Origin: an uncultured Atopobiaceae bacterium
GTDB lineage: Bacteria; Actinomycetota; Coriobacteriia; Coriobacteriales; Atopobiaceae
DNA: 64,000 nucleotides
Direction of reading: 5' to 3'
NCBI GenBank assembly: GCA_910579165.1
Contig: CAJTTF010000001.1
Location: 1 to 64,000 of the forward strand
Shown here: positions 17,571-26,205 of the stretch, piece after piece
Position numbering within the stretch: the first letter of the stretch is position 1
Layout of the letters: each line of letters opens with the position of its first letter
Program-made: the position numbers and the translations under genes
Notes under the pieces: generated by a model
The model's input: the letters and a program-made list of their open reading frames with translations, nothing else
What the model was told of the DNA's origin: nothing
Databases searched by the model: none

Positions 17571-18637
17571 AAAGTTGCTCCTGTGTTCGTTGTGGGAGCA
17601 GAAGGTGCAAATCCAGCGCTTGTCGCTGGGGCTGTATTGGCTCCATTGCTCGCTGTGGTTGAGCTGGCATCTTTTCCGGAGCCTGCGGCGGTTCCGTTTG
17701 TAGGTGCAGTGTCGTCACCCGGGAGCGTATTGTTGGCAGAGTCATTATCGGAATTTGAATTCACAAAGGGAAGTGGGCTCGAAATCTTATCGCGCAATTT
17801 TTGGGTGGTCTCTTCGTCAAGGCCTGTAATAGTACAGACAATATTGAAGCCTCCGTTTGCGGTGGTGACCTTCGTAAAAATAAAGGTCATAAAATGCTTG
17901 ATGGGCCCGGTAGGCAACAAAAAACCAAAGAACTGGGAGTGTTCAATTTGGCCCGAGCCATCTGTGTGGGTGTTCACTCTATATATAACTGTGTTGATTT
18001 TTGGGTTGAGCAAAGCATTGGTTGAGAAGGCTGTGGCCTGGATATAAGAGCCAGCCATGGCATCGAGCTCGTTTTCTGCTGTGGTGTCCACAACAGTAAC
18101 GTCAATGCGTCCCGTATTTTCGTCCGCTTCTTGAACCGTGAAAGCATCCGGAAACTGTGTAAAGCCGCTACCCCACTCAACTCCACCTCGCAGAGCGCTC
18201 GCAACGGACTCAACCGTAACGTTGGTAGAAAGATTGGCCGTTGTGAAACGACGAACAGCGCCGCAACCAACTTGCAGAACGGTGATGGTTACAAGAATAA
18301 TGACAACAAATGCAACGGCCGTCTTGGCAATAACGGTTCCAACGTTTGAACCAGAGGGGTCTTTGCCAGAAAGCGGATCAATTTTCAAGCCAGCGCCCTT
18401 TTTTGCGCGCCGCTTTTTTTCTTTTTTGGCCATCGATGAATCAATGTGGCCCGTCTCATCCACCCTAGAGAAAAGCTCTTCTGCCTCGTGGGCATTAAGG
18501 ACTTTAGTCTTTGAGCTTTTCTTTTTGACCTTTTCCTTCTTTGGCTTGTGCACTTTAGGTTGCCGCGCCTTTGTCTTGGGCGCTTGTGATTTTTGTGTTT
18601 TTGATTTTTGCAGTTTTTTATCTTTTTTTTCTGCCAT
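17567..18637 (-). CDS. Unknown single-pass membrane protein with Lys-rich N-terminus
   Basis: 356 residues, family not recognised. Residues 1-50 are almost pure Lys/Gln/Ala/Pro (charged, probably cytoplasmic), followed by a linker with another KKEKKRRAKKG cluster. One membrane segment (TAVAFVVIILVTITVLQVGCG, about 104-124) leads to a roughly 165-residue outer domain and a Ser/Thr/Asn/Ala-rich tail of about 75 residues. The outside location is inferred from the positive-inside rule. It is the first gene of a coupled operon with pyridoxal kinase and sortase B, so a role at the cell surface is plausible. Confidence 0.75.
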   Translation of the reverse strand: MAEKKDKKLQKSKTQKSQAPKTKARQPKVHKPKKEKVKKKSSKTKVLNAHEAEELFSRVDETGHIDSSMAKKEKKRRAKKGAGLKIDPLSGKDPSGSNVGTVIAKTAVAFVVIILVTITVLQVGCGAVRRFTTANLSTNVTVESVASALRGGVEWGSGFTQFPDAFTVQEADENTGRIDVTVVDTTAENELDAMAGSYIQATAFSTNALLNPKINTVIYRVNTHTDGSGQIEHSQFFGFLLPTGPIKHFMTFIFTKVTTANGGFNIVCTITGLDEETTQKLRDKISSPLPFVNSNSDNDSANNTLPGDDTAPTNGTAAGSGKDASSTTASNGANTAPATSAGFAPSAPTTNTGATL

Positions 18638-18744
18638 GATGCACCTTCATATCTTGGTTATTGATAGTGCAAGCTGAACCATTGTAGCAGGACGGAGGTG
18701 GTCCCAGGAGGACAGGTCGCGCCCACCTGGGTCCTTCATATATG

Positions 18745-18810
18745 TGGAGCGTCTTTTAAGTCTGGAGCTTTCCTTGGGTCTAGAACTTCGCGTCTGGAGC
18801 TTCCCTTCGT
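18745..18810. repeat. Short degenerate direct repeats between an ABC exporter and the Lys-rich membrane protein
   Basis: GTCTGGAGCTT followed by YCCTT occurs at about 18760 and 18792, with weaker relatives at 18745 (GTGGAGCGTCTTT) and 18779 (TCTAGAACTT). Spacing is irregular at 14-18 bp. Nothing else is seen in this spacer. Confidence 0.6.
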
Positions 18811-18822
18811 TGTTAAGTCGCT

Positions 18823-20688
18823 TTAAGCGCGATCCCCAAACTGCATACGGAAATAGTTTGCGTAGATTCCGTTCTTCCTAAGTAGCTCATCGTGCGTCCC
18901 TATTTCTGCCACTTTTCCGTCTGCGATGGTGATAATAACGTCGGCGTCTTTAATGGTTGAGAGGCGATGGGCAATAACGAGGGTTGTGCGGTCTTTTGCG
19001 AGATGAGCCAGCGACTCTTGCACGGCTGCTTCCGACTCGTTATCGAGAGCGCTTGTTGCCTCATCCAAAACGAGAATGGCGGGGTCTTTAAGAAAGACGC
19101 GCGCGATGGCGATGCGTTGTTTTTGACCCCCGGAGAGGTGGCTTCCGCGTTCTCCCACCTCCGTGTTGTAGCCATCTGGGAGAGACTGAATGAATTCGTG
19201 GATGTTGGCGTTGCGCGCCGCTTGCTCAATCTCCTCTTGTGAGGCATCCGAACGACCATAGGCAATGTTCTCTCCTATGGTTCCGTTAAAGAGGTAAACA
19301 TCCTGCTGAACGATACCAATGGCGCGGTGGAGCGAATCCACGGTTACGTGGCGAACATCTTGCCTATCGATAGTGATGGCGCCCTGATCGACATCGTAAA
19401 AACGGGGGAGCAACGCGCATGTCGTAGACTTTCCTCCTCCCGATGGGCCCACGAGCGCGTAGGTCTTGCCCGCCTCAATGGTGATATTGAGATCTTGGAG
19501 TACGGGACGTTTGGTTCCTTGAGAGGGCGTTGCACCATTGTCATCTGGCGCAGCATTGGGATAATGGAACCATACGTTCCTATACTCAACGCGACCCTCT
19601 TTGACTACCAGCGGCTTTGCGCCTGGCGCGTCTTCGATATCGGGCTTGGTAGCAAGCACCTCATCAAAGCGCCTGAAGCCAGCAAGCGCCTTTTGAAACA
19701 TCTCGGTAAAGTCGATGAGCGTCTGGAGCGGCGTTGTAAAAAGGCTTACATAGAGCGCAAAAGTAGCAAGGTCAACAACGGTCATCTGGCCAATGGCCAC
19801 GAGGTAGCCTCCCAAAACGATGATGGTGGTGTAAAGCGCACCGGTAAGAAGCGCCGCGGCTGCCTGATAGTTCCCAAGCGCGTGGTACATGTCCTCTTTG
19901 CTGGAAAGATAAGCGTCGTTGGCGCGGCCAAACTTTTTGCGCTCTAGGTTTTCGTTTGCAAACGATTTCACCACGCGCGCACCCCCGAGCGAATCTTCAA
20001 GCTGGGAGTTCACCGTACTGATGCGTTCGCGATTCTCGGTAAAAATGGCCTTCATGCGCTTGTTTACATACACGTTGTAAACGGCGAGGATAAAGGTGAT
20101 GGCGGCCATAGCAAGTGCGAGTTGCCAGCCGATGAAAAACATGATGATGAAAGAGCCAATAACCTGAATGAGACAGACAATAATGGCCTCGGGAAGGTGG
20201 TGAGCGGCTTCTGAAATATCAAAGAGATCGCTCACGAGCCGGCTCATGAGGTCACCCGTGTTGTGGCGATCAAAGTAGCTAAAGCTAAAGCGCTCATACT
20301 GGTCAAACAGGTCGCGGCGCATAGCGGACTCCATCCGCGCTCCCATGATGTGGCCCCAACAACTTATGAAGTATTTACAGACATAGCGCACCGCATACAT
20401 CGCGATGAGGCCAAGCGCGATGGCCCACAACCATTTAAAGATTTCAGAGGTTCCTTGCCGAAAGAGGCCATCGGTGAGGGCGCGCAAGATGACGGGAAAT
20501 GCAAGATCACATGCGGCCTGCACAATCGCACATGCCGTATCACCCCAAAAGAGACCCCTGTGGGGACCGTAGTACTGTACAAAGGAGCGCAGGAGGGAAG
20601 GTTTGCGTCGGCGTAGGCGAACGTTTGCTGCCTGCGACGAATGCTCGCTCTTTTTAGCTCTGCGTGATTTGGTTCTTTTTTGGTCCAT
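18823..20688 (-). CDS. ABC transporter, fused permease and ATPase (exporter)
   Basis: About 621 residues from ATG 20688; an earlier ATG at 20718 has no ribosome site and neither start is strong. After a basic, Arg/Lys-rich leader of about 35 residues comes a six-helix ABC exporter membrane domain, then one nucleotide-binding domain: Walker A GPSGGGKSTT, signature LSGGQKQRIAIARVFL, Walker B ILVLDEATSALD and the H-loop IAHRLSTI. Half-transporters of this kind work as homodimers or paired heterodimers and export drugs, lipids or peptides. No partner half-transporter is adjacent, which favours a homodimer. It is downstream of dnaB on the same strand. Confidence 0.9.
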   Translation of the reverse strand: MDQKRTKSRRAKKSEHSSQAANVRLRRRKPSLLRSFVQYYGPHRGLFWGDTACAIVQAACDLAFPVILRALTDGLFRQGTSEIFKWLWAIALGLIAMYAVRYVCKYFISCWGHIMGARMESAMRRDLFDQYERFSFSYFDRHNTGDLMSRLVSDLFDISEAAHHLPEAIIVCLIQVIGSFIIMFFIGWQLALAMAAITFILAVYNVYVNKRMKAIFTENRERISTVNSQLEDSLGGARVVKSFANENLERKKFGRANDAYLSSKEDMYHALGNYQAAAALLTGALYTTIIVLGGYLVAIGQMTVVDLATFALYVSLFTTPLQTLIDFTEMFQKALAGFRRFDEVLATKPDIEDAPGAKPLVVKEGRVEYRNVWFHYPNAAPDDNGATPSQGTKRPVLQDLNITIEAGKTYALVGPSGGGKSTTCALLPRFYDVDQGAITIDRQDVRHVTVDSLHRAIGIVQQDVYLFNGTIGENIAYGRSDASQEEIEQAARNANIHEFIQSLPDGYNTEVGERGSHLSGGQKQRIAIARVFLKDPAILVLDEATSALDNESEAAVQESLAHLAKDRTTLVIAHRLSTIKDADVIITIADGKVAEIGTHDELLRKNGIYANYFRMQFGDRA

Positions 20689-20712
20689 ATTCTTACGTGC
20701 GTCGATACTCGT

Positions 20713-20852
20713 TCTCATCGCAACGCTTGGTTGTTGCTATCTGTATTCGTCTCTGCGCTTACTCATTGCTACGCTCGCTCGTCATCGCTCATAATCGTCA
20801 CTATTTGTGCCCGTCGCTACGCCTACTCATCGCCGAGCTTGCTTGTTGCTAC
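20713..20852. repeat. Degenerate 14-17 bp tandem repeat filling the dnaB-ABC spacer
   Basis: About nine or ten imperfect units with consensus CTCRTYGCTACGCTT run from near the ABC-exporter start to the dnaB stop codon (20849-20851). Clear units include CTCATTGCTACGCTCG, CTCATCGCCGAGCTTG and CTTGTTGCTACTC. Confidence 0.75.
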
Positions 20853-22210
20853 TCTTCGCCTTCTTCGTGGCCAAAATCCACTTCTTTGAATTGCGTAGAA
20901 TCTTGAAGGAAGATCATAGGAATGGAGCCTGTGGGGCCCGAGCGGTTCTTGGCGATAATGAAATCAGTCCAGCCTTCATCGGGACGATCAGAGCGCTGAG
21001 CCTCCTCGGGGGTAGTCGAGCGATCGAGAAGAATAACAATATCAGCGTCCTGCTCAATAGAACCAGATTCGCGAAGATCAGAAAGTTGGGGGCGCTTGCC
21101 GGTGCGTGCCTCAGACTGGCGTGAGAGCTGTGAAAGCGAGACAACAGGAACACCAAGGTCCTTTGCCATAATCTTGAGACCACGACTCATGGCTGAAACT
21201 TCAGTAACGCGCGAATCATAGCGCCCGCCGGCAGACTCCATGAGTTGCAAGTAATCCACGATTACGAGTCCCTTTTCTTTATTGCGAAGCATGCGGCGCG
21301 CCTTAGCTCTAATTTCTGTAACGGTTGTTCCGGGTGTATCGTCAATCATGATGTCAAGCTGACTGAGATTTGCGGCAGCGTTGTTAAGGTCTGCCCAGTC
21401 TTCTCCGGCAATGCGCGCGGAACGAATCTTTTGCAGTGGAATAGATGAGCGAGCACTCATAAGGCGCTGAGCAATTTCTGTAGCGGACATCTCAAGCGAG
21501 AAAAAGGCAACACTCGCTCCGCGCTCCGCTGCCTGAACGGCAAGGTTGAGGGCGAACGAGGTTTTTCCCACGCCGGGACGTGCTCCGCCCACAATAAGCT
21601 GGCCTGGGCGAAGGCCAAGCAGGTACTTATCGAGCTTGGGGAAGCCCGTGCGGATGCCTAAAGAATCCTCATCCTTTTGCGATTGCTCCTCCAGCTCGCT
21701 ATAAAGATTCTGGATGGACTCGCCCATCGTAAGAAAGTGGGTACGCAAATCACGATCCGTCACTTCCATGATGAGTTTCTCGGCAGAATCTACCACCTCT
21801 TTTGTATCCTCTGGAGCATCAAAGGCAAGGCTTGTGATCTCCGCAGAGGCCAGGATGATGTTGCGAAGCGTCGTGTCGCGACGGAGCATTTCTGCATGTC
21901 GGCGCCAGCTTGTAAGGGCAAGCGTATTGGACGAAAGCTCAAGAAGGTAAGAAGGACCGCCAATAGTATCAAGCTGCTTCTTTGTTTTGAGCGCATCTGA
22001 CAGCCCAATGGTGTCCACAGGAATATTTGCGTCAAACATCTCGCGAACGGCCTCAAAAATGATTTGGTGACGCGGGAGGAAGAAGTCTTCTTTCTGAAGC
22101 TGAAGCAAAAGTTCCTGAAGAGCATCAGGGGCCAGAATCATTGCTGAGAGAACTGATTTTTCAGCATCAAGATCTTGCGGCATGGAGGATGTGTTATGTG
22201 GGGTTGACAT
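20849..22210 (-). CDS. dnaB: Replicative DNA helicase
   Basis: 453 residues, typical DnaB length and no intein. The N-terminal helical domain (DLDAEKSVLSAMILAPDAL) precedes the RecA-like domain with Walker A GGARPGVGKTSFALNLA, Walker B GLVIVDYLQLM and the DnaB motifs AKDLGVPVVSLSQLSRQ and GSIEQDADIVILLDR. DnaB hexamers unwind DNA at the replication fork. The usual neighbour rplI lies upstream, but 560 bp away and separated by a cluster of TTTTCAACA nonamers. No DnaC- or DnaI-type loader is seen in the window; DciA is present. The start has no obvious ribosome site. Confidence 0.97.
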   Translation of the reverse strand: MSTPHNTSSMPQDLDAEKSVLSAMILAPDALQELLLQLQKEDFFLPRHQIIFEAVREMFDANIPVDTIGLSDALKTKKQLDTIGGPSYLLELSSNTLALTSWRRHAEMLRRDTTLRNIILASAEITSLAFDAPEDTKEVVDSAEKLIMEVTDRDLRTHFLTMGESIQNLYSELEEQSQKDEDSLGIRTGFPKLDKYLLGLRPGQLIVGGARPGVGKTSFALNLAVQAAERGASVAFFSLEMSATEIAQRLMSARSSIPLQKIRSARIAGEDWADLNNAAANLSQLDIMIDDTPGTTVTEIRAKARRMLRNKEKGLVIVDYLQLMESAGGRYDSRVTEVSAMSRGLKIMAKDLGVPVVSLSQLSRQSEARTGKRPQLSDLRESGSIEQDADIVILLDRSTTPEEAQRSDRPDEGWTDFIIAKNRSGPTGSIPMIFLQDSTQFKEVDFGHEEGEE

Positions 22211-22447
22211 AGTAATCGTTTTGCTTGACCGTACTTAATCGTTGCTCAATCGTGTGAAGTGAATTATCAACAAGGCAAAAACGCCAAAATGGGACTAGTA
22301 TCGTAGCGCAGGCGTTATAAAAAATGGGTAAGAATTTTGAGATTTTTCTTCCCTCCTAGGCGCTTCCTGGGGCGCCCCAACGAAGGCTCTTCGCTCTTAA
22401 CAATGGATTGTTTTTTTACATTCGCTCCCCTCCTGCGGGTTTCTTAG

Positions 22448-22512
22448 TTTTAAACATTTTCAACATTGCTTTTTGTGTTCGCTTGCGTTTCTTTTCAACA
22501 TAGTGTTGAAAA
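22448..22512. promoter_or_regulatory. Cluster of variant DnaA-box nonamers upstream of dnaB
   Basis: TTTTAAACA (22448-22456) abuts TTTTCAACA (22457-22465); another TTTTCAACA lies at 22492-22500 and an inverted copy TGTTGAAAA at 22504-22512. The same nonamer clusters around dnaA, so this is a candidate DnaA-binding region controlling dnaB or titrating DnaA. Binding is inferred. Confidence 0.55.
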
Positions 22513-22644
22513 CTTTTTCTTCACATTTTTATCAAATTTGACATGTTTTCGTTATACGTTTTACCAGCGGATCTCTTAAAAACACTAGGTCAGAATGGCT
22601 GTTTTTCGCTCCTTTTTGTTGCGGCATCTACCTGCGCATAAAGA

Positions 22645-22679
22645 AACGCTGCGTCTCCTTATTTGGAAAACGCAGCGTT
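22645..22679 (-). terminator. Hairpin downstream of rplI
   Basis: Perfect 10-bp inverted repeat AACGCTGCGT / ACGCAGCGTT (22645-22654 and 22670-22679) with a 15-nt loop. In the minus direction, the direction of the ribosomal operon, it is followed by TTCTTTATG, modestly T-rich. Probably the terminator of the rpsF-rplI operon. Confidence 0.65.
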
Positions 22680-22770
22680 AATGCTTCTGCACCTATGTTT
22701 TAACCGATAAAAATGTTCAAACGCGTGTTCGGTCCTTTTTGGCGATGAAGCTGATCATCGGGCGCTTTTC

Positions 22771-23418
22771 TTAAGCTTCCGAGCTAGCAGCCTCGGGTTC
22801 TTCAGCAGCGATCTCGGGTGTGTCCTGGGAGGCGGGTTCGTCATCGACGTCCTGCGCCTCTGCGTTGTCTGCTCCGGCCTCGCCGGGCGCTTCTTTGTCC
22901 AGGGGTGCTTCTTGTTCTGTTGTGGCCAATTCTTCGTTAGCGGGAACTTCTGCCAAGCCAGCGGGAAGTTCATCAGGATTTCCCACCTGAACAAGCAGTG
23001 TGGCAAAGATGGTGCGGTAGAGGCTCACAATAACCTTGTGGAGACCCGCTACTTTAATGGGACGTCCAAGCTCAATACGCTTGCGGTCAAGCTCAATGCC
23101 AAGCTGGCTTTTAACGGCCTCTGCAATCATGGAGTTGGTGACAGAGCCAAAGAGCTGTCCTTCTTCACCTATCTTGACGTCAATCTCAACGACTTTCTCG
23201 TCAAGCTTTTCTTGCAGCATTTCGGCGTTCTTAATGCGATCTGCCTCACGTGCAGCAATGTTATGGCGTCTTTCCTCAAGCTGCTTAAGATTACCTGGAG
23301 TTGCAGGCAGCGCTATGCGCTTTGGGAAAAGGAAGTTCTCGGCGTAACCTTGAGCCACTTCAACGACGTCGCCTTCTCCTCCTTTACCACGTACTTCTTC
23401 AAGAAGAATTACTTTCAT
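22771..23418 (-). CDS. rplI: 50S ribosomal protein L9 with acidic C-terminal extension
   Basis: 215 residues from ATG 23418 (AAAGGAGT upstream); longer frames upstream are not needed. MKVILLEEVRGKGGEGDVVE and GYAENFLFPKRIA are the classic L9 N-domain. L9 binds 23S rRNA domain V near the L1 stalk. Normal L9 is about 148 residues; here residues 150-215 are an Ala/Glu/Asp/Pro-rich tail not seen in standard L9. It is the last gene of rpsF-ssb-rpsR-DUF2232-rplI, a common bacterial order. Confidence 0.97.
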   Translation of the reverse strand: MKVILLEEVRGKGGEGDVVEVAQGYAENFLFPKRIALPATPGNLKQLEERRHNIAAREADRIKNAEMLQEKLDEKVVEIDVKIGEEGQLFGSVTNSMIAEAVKSQLGIELDRKRIELGRPIKVAGLHKVIVSLYRTIFATLLVQVGNPDELPAGLAEVPANEELATTEQEAPLDKEAPGEAGADNAEAQDVDDEPASQDTPEIAAEEPEAASSEA

Positions 23419-23438
23419 TGATACTCCTTTAACGTTTT

Positions 23439-24626
23439 CTATCGTATTGTATGTTTTCTTGTGCGGTTTCTCTTCCTGAAGTTCGCCCAGAAATCGAGAA
23501 ATCCAATTATGGACAAGAGGAAACAAAATCCCTCTAGATACAGCGCGAGAATCCAGATGAGAATGCGAACCAGGCAGCCCCATTTCTTCTTTTCCAGAAA
23601 CCACGAAACGGTTGCGGCTCCATCAAGAAAGAAAATGATTCGGATAGCCATCATAGTGCTGAGGCCAGCAGACTGAATCCAGAAGGCCACGTCAGGGGAC
23701 ATTCCCACAAAAACGGGACTGAAGGCAAAGCACGCTATCCCTATCGCCAGTACAACGGGTGCCCATACAGGCGCGTCAAACGCCGACAAGCGCCACATCG
23801 TAATCTGCTGGCGTTGCGCCGCTTCCGCATTAAGCTGAGCCAAACGCGCTGAAGCGTGCGCACAAGCAATGGCAATGCCCGCGGCACAAAAGAGCACAAA
23901 GGGCCAGAGCATTTGCACAAGGGGAACAAATGAAGCCAGTTCAGCTTGAACAGAAAGTGGCAAGGAAGCCTCAAGAGACTGGACAGTATCTGAGGTTGTT
24001 GCAGCAAGTGTGCTCATGAGTGTTTGGCCCTGAACCTGTGCGGCTACTGCCTCTGCCGCAATCATCAGAAGGGCGGCGAGCGCGCTTAAAATGAACCCCG
24101 TAGTTATGGTCGCTTTATGCTTTGTCACCAGAGCCGCAATAAGAAGCGCAAGAAGTCCCGCAGCTACGCCCGTGCCTACAACGAGGGGAGGGGCGGGAGG
24201 AAACAGGGCTCCCAAAACTACACCCAGCACAGCAAGGCCAAGTGGGATTGCGATTTCTCCAGCATTGTTTTTGCTGGCATCCTTGCCGCTTCCGGCGTCA
24301 TTCTGCAAAGTGCTTATGGCGTGCGTTTTCTTTTTCTTGGCCCTCTCTTCAGCCGTGTCTTCAGTATGAATCAGAGCCCTAGAGGCTTGCGCAACGCCAG
24401 GTCTCTTTAGCTGTCCGGATCGCGCCAAAGAGCACTGTGAAAGCATGAAGCTAAATCCGTAGGCAATCATCGCCATCGCAACCGGAACAAAGGAGGTAAG
24501 GGCATAGCCGCCAAGCCCCATCCAGAGACTAGCTATCACAAAAGGAGGGATGCGGGAGGTTTGTTGAGAGGAGTTCCCGTATCCGCTCTCTCGTTGATTT
24601 ACTGGGGGTTTTTCTGAAGGCTTCAT
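23439..24626 (-). CDS. DUF2232-like (YybS-type) membrane protein
   Basis: About 395 residues from ATG 24626, only 5 nt after the rpsR stop, so it is probably coupled. Hydrophobic segments occupy residues 30-60, 130-190, 225-255 and 280-370, giving about eight membrane helices. A polar insert (about 75-125, with EERAKKKKTHAIST) interrupts the first and later helices. Position between rpsR and rplI is the position of yybS-like genes in many Gram-positives, which is the main ground for the call; the sequence itself carries no motif I recognise. The function of this family is unknown. Confidence 0.65.
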   Translation of the reverse strand: MKPSEKPPVNQRESGYGNSSQQTSRIPPFVIASLWMGLGGYALTSFVPVAMAMIAYGFSFMLSQCSLARSGQLKRPGVAQASRALIHTEDTAEERAKKKKTHAISTLQNDAGSGKDASKNNAGEIAIPLGLAVLGVVLGALFPPAPPLVVGTGVAAGLLALLIAALVTKHKATITTGFILSALAALLMIAAEAVAAQVQGQTLMSTLAATTSDTVQSLEASLPLSVQAELASFVPLVQMLWPFVLFCAAGIAIACAHASARLAQLNAEAAQRQQITMWRLSAFDAPVWAPVVLAIGIACFAFSPVFVGMSPDVAFWIQSAGLSTMMAIRIIFFLDGAATVSWFLEKKKWGCLVRILIWILALYLEGFCFLLSIIGFLDFWANFRKRNRTRKHTIR

Positions 24627-24631
24627 CAAGG

Positions 24632-24919
24632 CTATCTGTAAGACTTGCGTCTTCCGCCGCGTCCGCGTCTGGAAACCACTGTCACAAGATAAGGCAGGAG
24701 CGCCATTTCGCGGGCCCTTTTAATGGCCGTCGCAATATCATGCTGGTGTTGTGTGCATGTACCCGTGATGCGGCGTGCTTTTATCTTGCCGCGATCGGTC
24801 ATATACTTCTGCAAAAGCTCAGTGTCTTTATAATCTATAGTTGCAACACCGTCCTTGCAGAACTGACATGGTTTCGTTTGGAATCTTTGTTGATACTCTT
24901 CTTTTCTTGGTCTTGGCAT
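24632..24919 (-). CDS. rpsR: 30S ribosomal protein S18
   Basis: 95 residues. KPCQFCKDGVATIDYKD and LQKYMTDRGKIKARRITGTC are S18 core, and the ending YLVTVVSRRGRGGRRKS is basic as expected. S18 pairs with S6 on the platform of the small subunit. Three cysteines (two in CQFC, one in TGTC) mark this as the zinc-binding form. A strong AAGGAAGG ribosome site precedes it. It lies directly after ssb in the S6 operon. Confidence 0.98.
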   Translation of the reverse strand: MPRPRKEEYQQRFQTKPCQFCKDGVATIDYKDTELLQKYMTDRGKIKARRITGTCTQHQHDIATAIKRAREMALLPYLVTVVSRRGRGGRRKSYR

Positions 24920-24953
24920 GTAAATACCTTCCTTAATTTACTATTCACCTCGA

Positions 24954-25430
24954 TTAAAAGGGAATTTCTCCATCAAATGCCTCTGCTGGCTGGGGGGCTT
25001 CCACCGGTGCCGTTTGTTGAGGAATGTCCGCGGCTGGGGCTGCAGCTACAAAGGGCTCAGACGTTGCTCCTTGTCCTTGGAAGCCTGCGTTGTCGGAGCG
25101 CGGATTCATAAACTCAAGGTCGTCTACGATGACTTCAATTTTTGAACGTTTTTGACCCGAGGTTTTATCCTCCCAGCTCGACCAGCGAAGTTTGCCCTCC
25201 ACGGCAACCTTGGTGCCCTTGTGGAGATATTGCTGGAGTTTGTCGGCGCGATTGCCAAACAATACACACTCAATGAAGTTGGGGGTGTCTTCCCACTCAT
25301 TTGTTTGCGGGTTACGACGACGGTCGTTGACCGCTACTCCAAATTGCATAATCTGGGTTCCGCTAGGCGTAGCACGCATTTCTGGGTCGCGCGTTAAATT
25401 ACCGGTGATTGTTACACGATTAATACTCAT
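24954..25430 (-). CDS. ssb: Single-stranded DNA-binding protein
   Basis: 158 residues. The OB fold starts MSINRVTITGNLTRDPEMRA and includes FGVAVNDRRR and WEDTPNFIECVLFGNRA. The C-terminal tail is Gln/Ala/Pro-rich and ends AFDGEIPF, the acidic-hydrophobic tip that recruits replication and repair proteins. It binds ssDNA at forks. AAAGGAAC gives a good start, and it lies between rpsF and rpsR. Confidence 0.98.
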   Translation of the reverse strand: MSINRVTITGNLTRDPEMRATPSGTQIMQFGVAVNDRRRNPQTNEWEDTPNFIECVLFGNRADKLQQYLHKGTKVAVEGKLRWSSWEDKTSGQKRSKIEVIVDDLEFMNPRSDNAGFQGQGATSEPFVAAAPAADIPQQTAPVEAPQPAEAFDGEIPF

Positions 25431-25454
25431 AACGTTCCTTTCATCTCTCAGGTT

Positions 25455-25754
25455 CTACTCGCTTGCTTGCTCTGCACGGAGCGTAATCATATGGCGCACA
25501 ATGGCGTCATTGATGCGGCAGACGCGATCAAGCTCACTGATAGACTGGGGATCGGCGGTAAAATTCACAAGCGTGTAATCGCCTTCGGACAGCTTGTTGA
25601 TTTCATAAGCGAGCTCACGCTTGCCCCATTTATCAACGGAGTCTACGCTGCCACCGTCTTGCTTAATGGTGGATTCGATACGCTCAAGAACGGCGTCCTT
25701 GGCCTTGTCATCGCTTGTCGGATCGACAATATAAAGAATTTCGTATGCTTTCAT
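25455..25754 (-). CDS. rpsF: 30S ribosomal protein S6
   Basis: 99 residues, MKAYEILYIVDPTSDDKAKDAV then KWGKRELAYEINKLSEGDYTLVNF are S6 hallmarks. First gene of the S6 operon, with a strong GGAGGTG ribosome site. S6 autoregulates its operon in other bacteria by binding the leader with S18; I could not identify the leader fold here. The upstream spacer contains gene debris rather than a clear promoter. Confidence 0.98.
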   Translation of the reverse strand: MKAYEILYIVDPTSDDKAKDAVLERIESTIKQDGGSVDSVDKWGKRELAYEINKLSEGDYTLVNFTADPQSISELDRVCRINDAIVRHMITLRAEQASE

Positions 25755-25889
25755 TCTTCACCTCCTCTGGACTCTACGGCCCCGAATCCTTTTCGGAGCA
25801 GGAAATGACAGGGTTGTTATAGTACCACAGACCTGTTCTTTCTTGATGAAAATCTTTTATCTAGCAATTTGCAGCTTTCTGTCATTTCT

Positions 25890-26085
25890 GTCTGATGGTA
25901 AGCCTGATGGTGCCTTGCTGAAAGAGTACGCGAGCTCCCTAACCAAAAGCCTACCGGCTTCTGACCCATTCCTTACCGCGAACTTCCAATAAAGGCGGCT
26001 ATTCTGAGGTTAATCTTTGGCTTGGACCCGACTTGCGAAAACCCCTCGCTGTCGTGCTTGCCGAAAAGCGCTCCTCGAGGCAGTG
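25890..26085 (+). pseudogene. Decayed fragment of a DinG-like helicase gene
   Basis: On the plus strand one frame reads DGALLKEYASSLTKSLPASDPFLTANFQ then stop, and after a one-base shift SNKGGYSEVNLWLGPDLR. The intact dinG at 49.3-52.3 kb has GLLTKAAREIQPAII then SDKSAYSEVNLWLGPELR at the same place. The ten residues YSEVNLWLGP are identical and the DNA from about 25981 to 26042 aligns with about 51180-51241 at roughly 80 percent identity by eye. There is no start and the frame is broken, so this is a relic, either a partial duplication or the remains of a related acquired gene. Confidence 0.75.
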
Positions 26086-26089
26086 GTCT

Positions 26090-26205
26090 GTATCCGATGC
26101 AGGCACTACATCTGGCGCAGGCGCGGGTCCAGGTGAAGGATTAGGGGTTTGTGTGTACTGCGCATAATAGGTAGTAGCGGCAGGCGGGCGGGCGGATCAG
26201 TGCCA
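26090..26205 (-). pseudogene. Relic of a BspA-like surface protein repeat and Pro-rich linker
   Basis: The minus strand reads PPAATTYYAQYTQTPNP then SPGPAPAPDVVPASD. The first part matches the end of the InlB/Listeria-Bacteroides repeat in the BspA-like protein at the window's left edge (NASTTYYAVWGEPEN), and the remainder looks like a Pro/Ala wall-spanning linker. No start, no stop and no continuing domain are present. It lies head-on with the DinG fragment, suggesting that the rpsF-side spacer collected debris from at least two genes. Confidence 0.5.

Larger units (their letters stand above)
22211..22770. other. 560-bp intergenic region between rplI and dnaB
   Basis: I see no protein gene and no RNA gene I can name. 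It holds a cluster of four TTTTMAACA nonamers (22448-22512), a hairpin (22645-22679), a 12-bp palindrome TGGGGCGCCCCA at 22368-22379 and several T tracts. It probably carries the dnaB promoter. Confidence 0.6.

Noticed and set aside
22211..22770. A small RNA gene such as SRP RNA or tmRNA in the gene-free spacer
   Set aside because: I looked for the conserved SRP apical loop and tRNA-like ends and did not find them.
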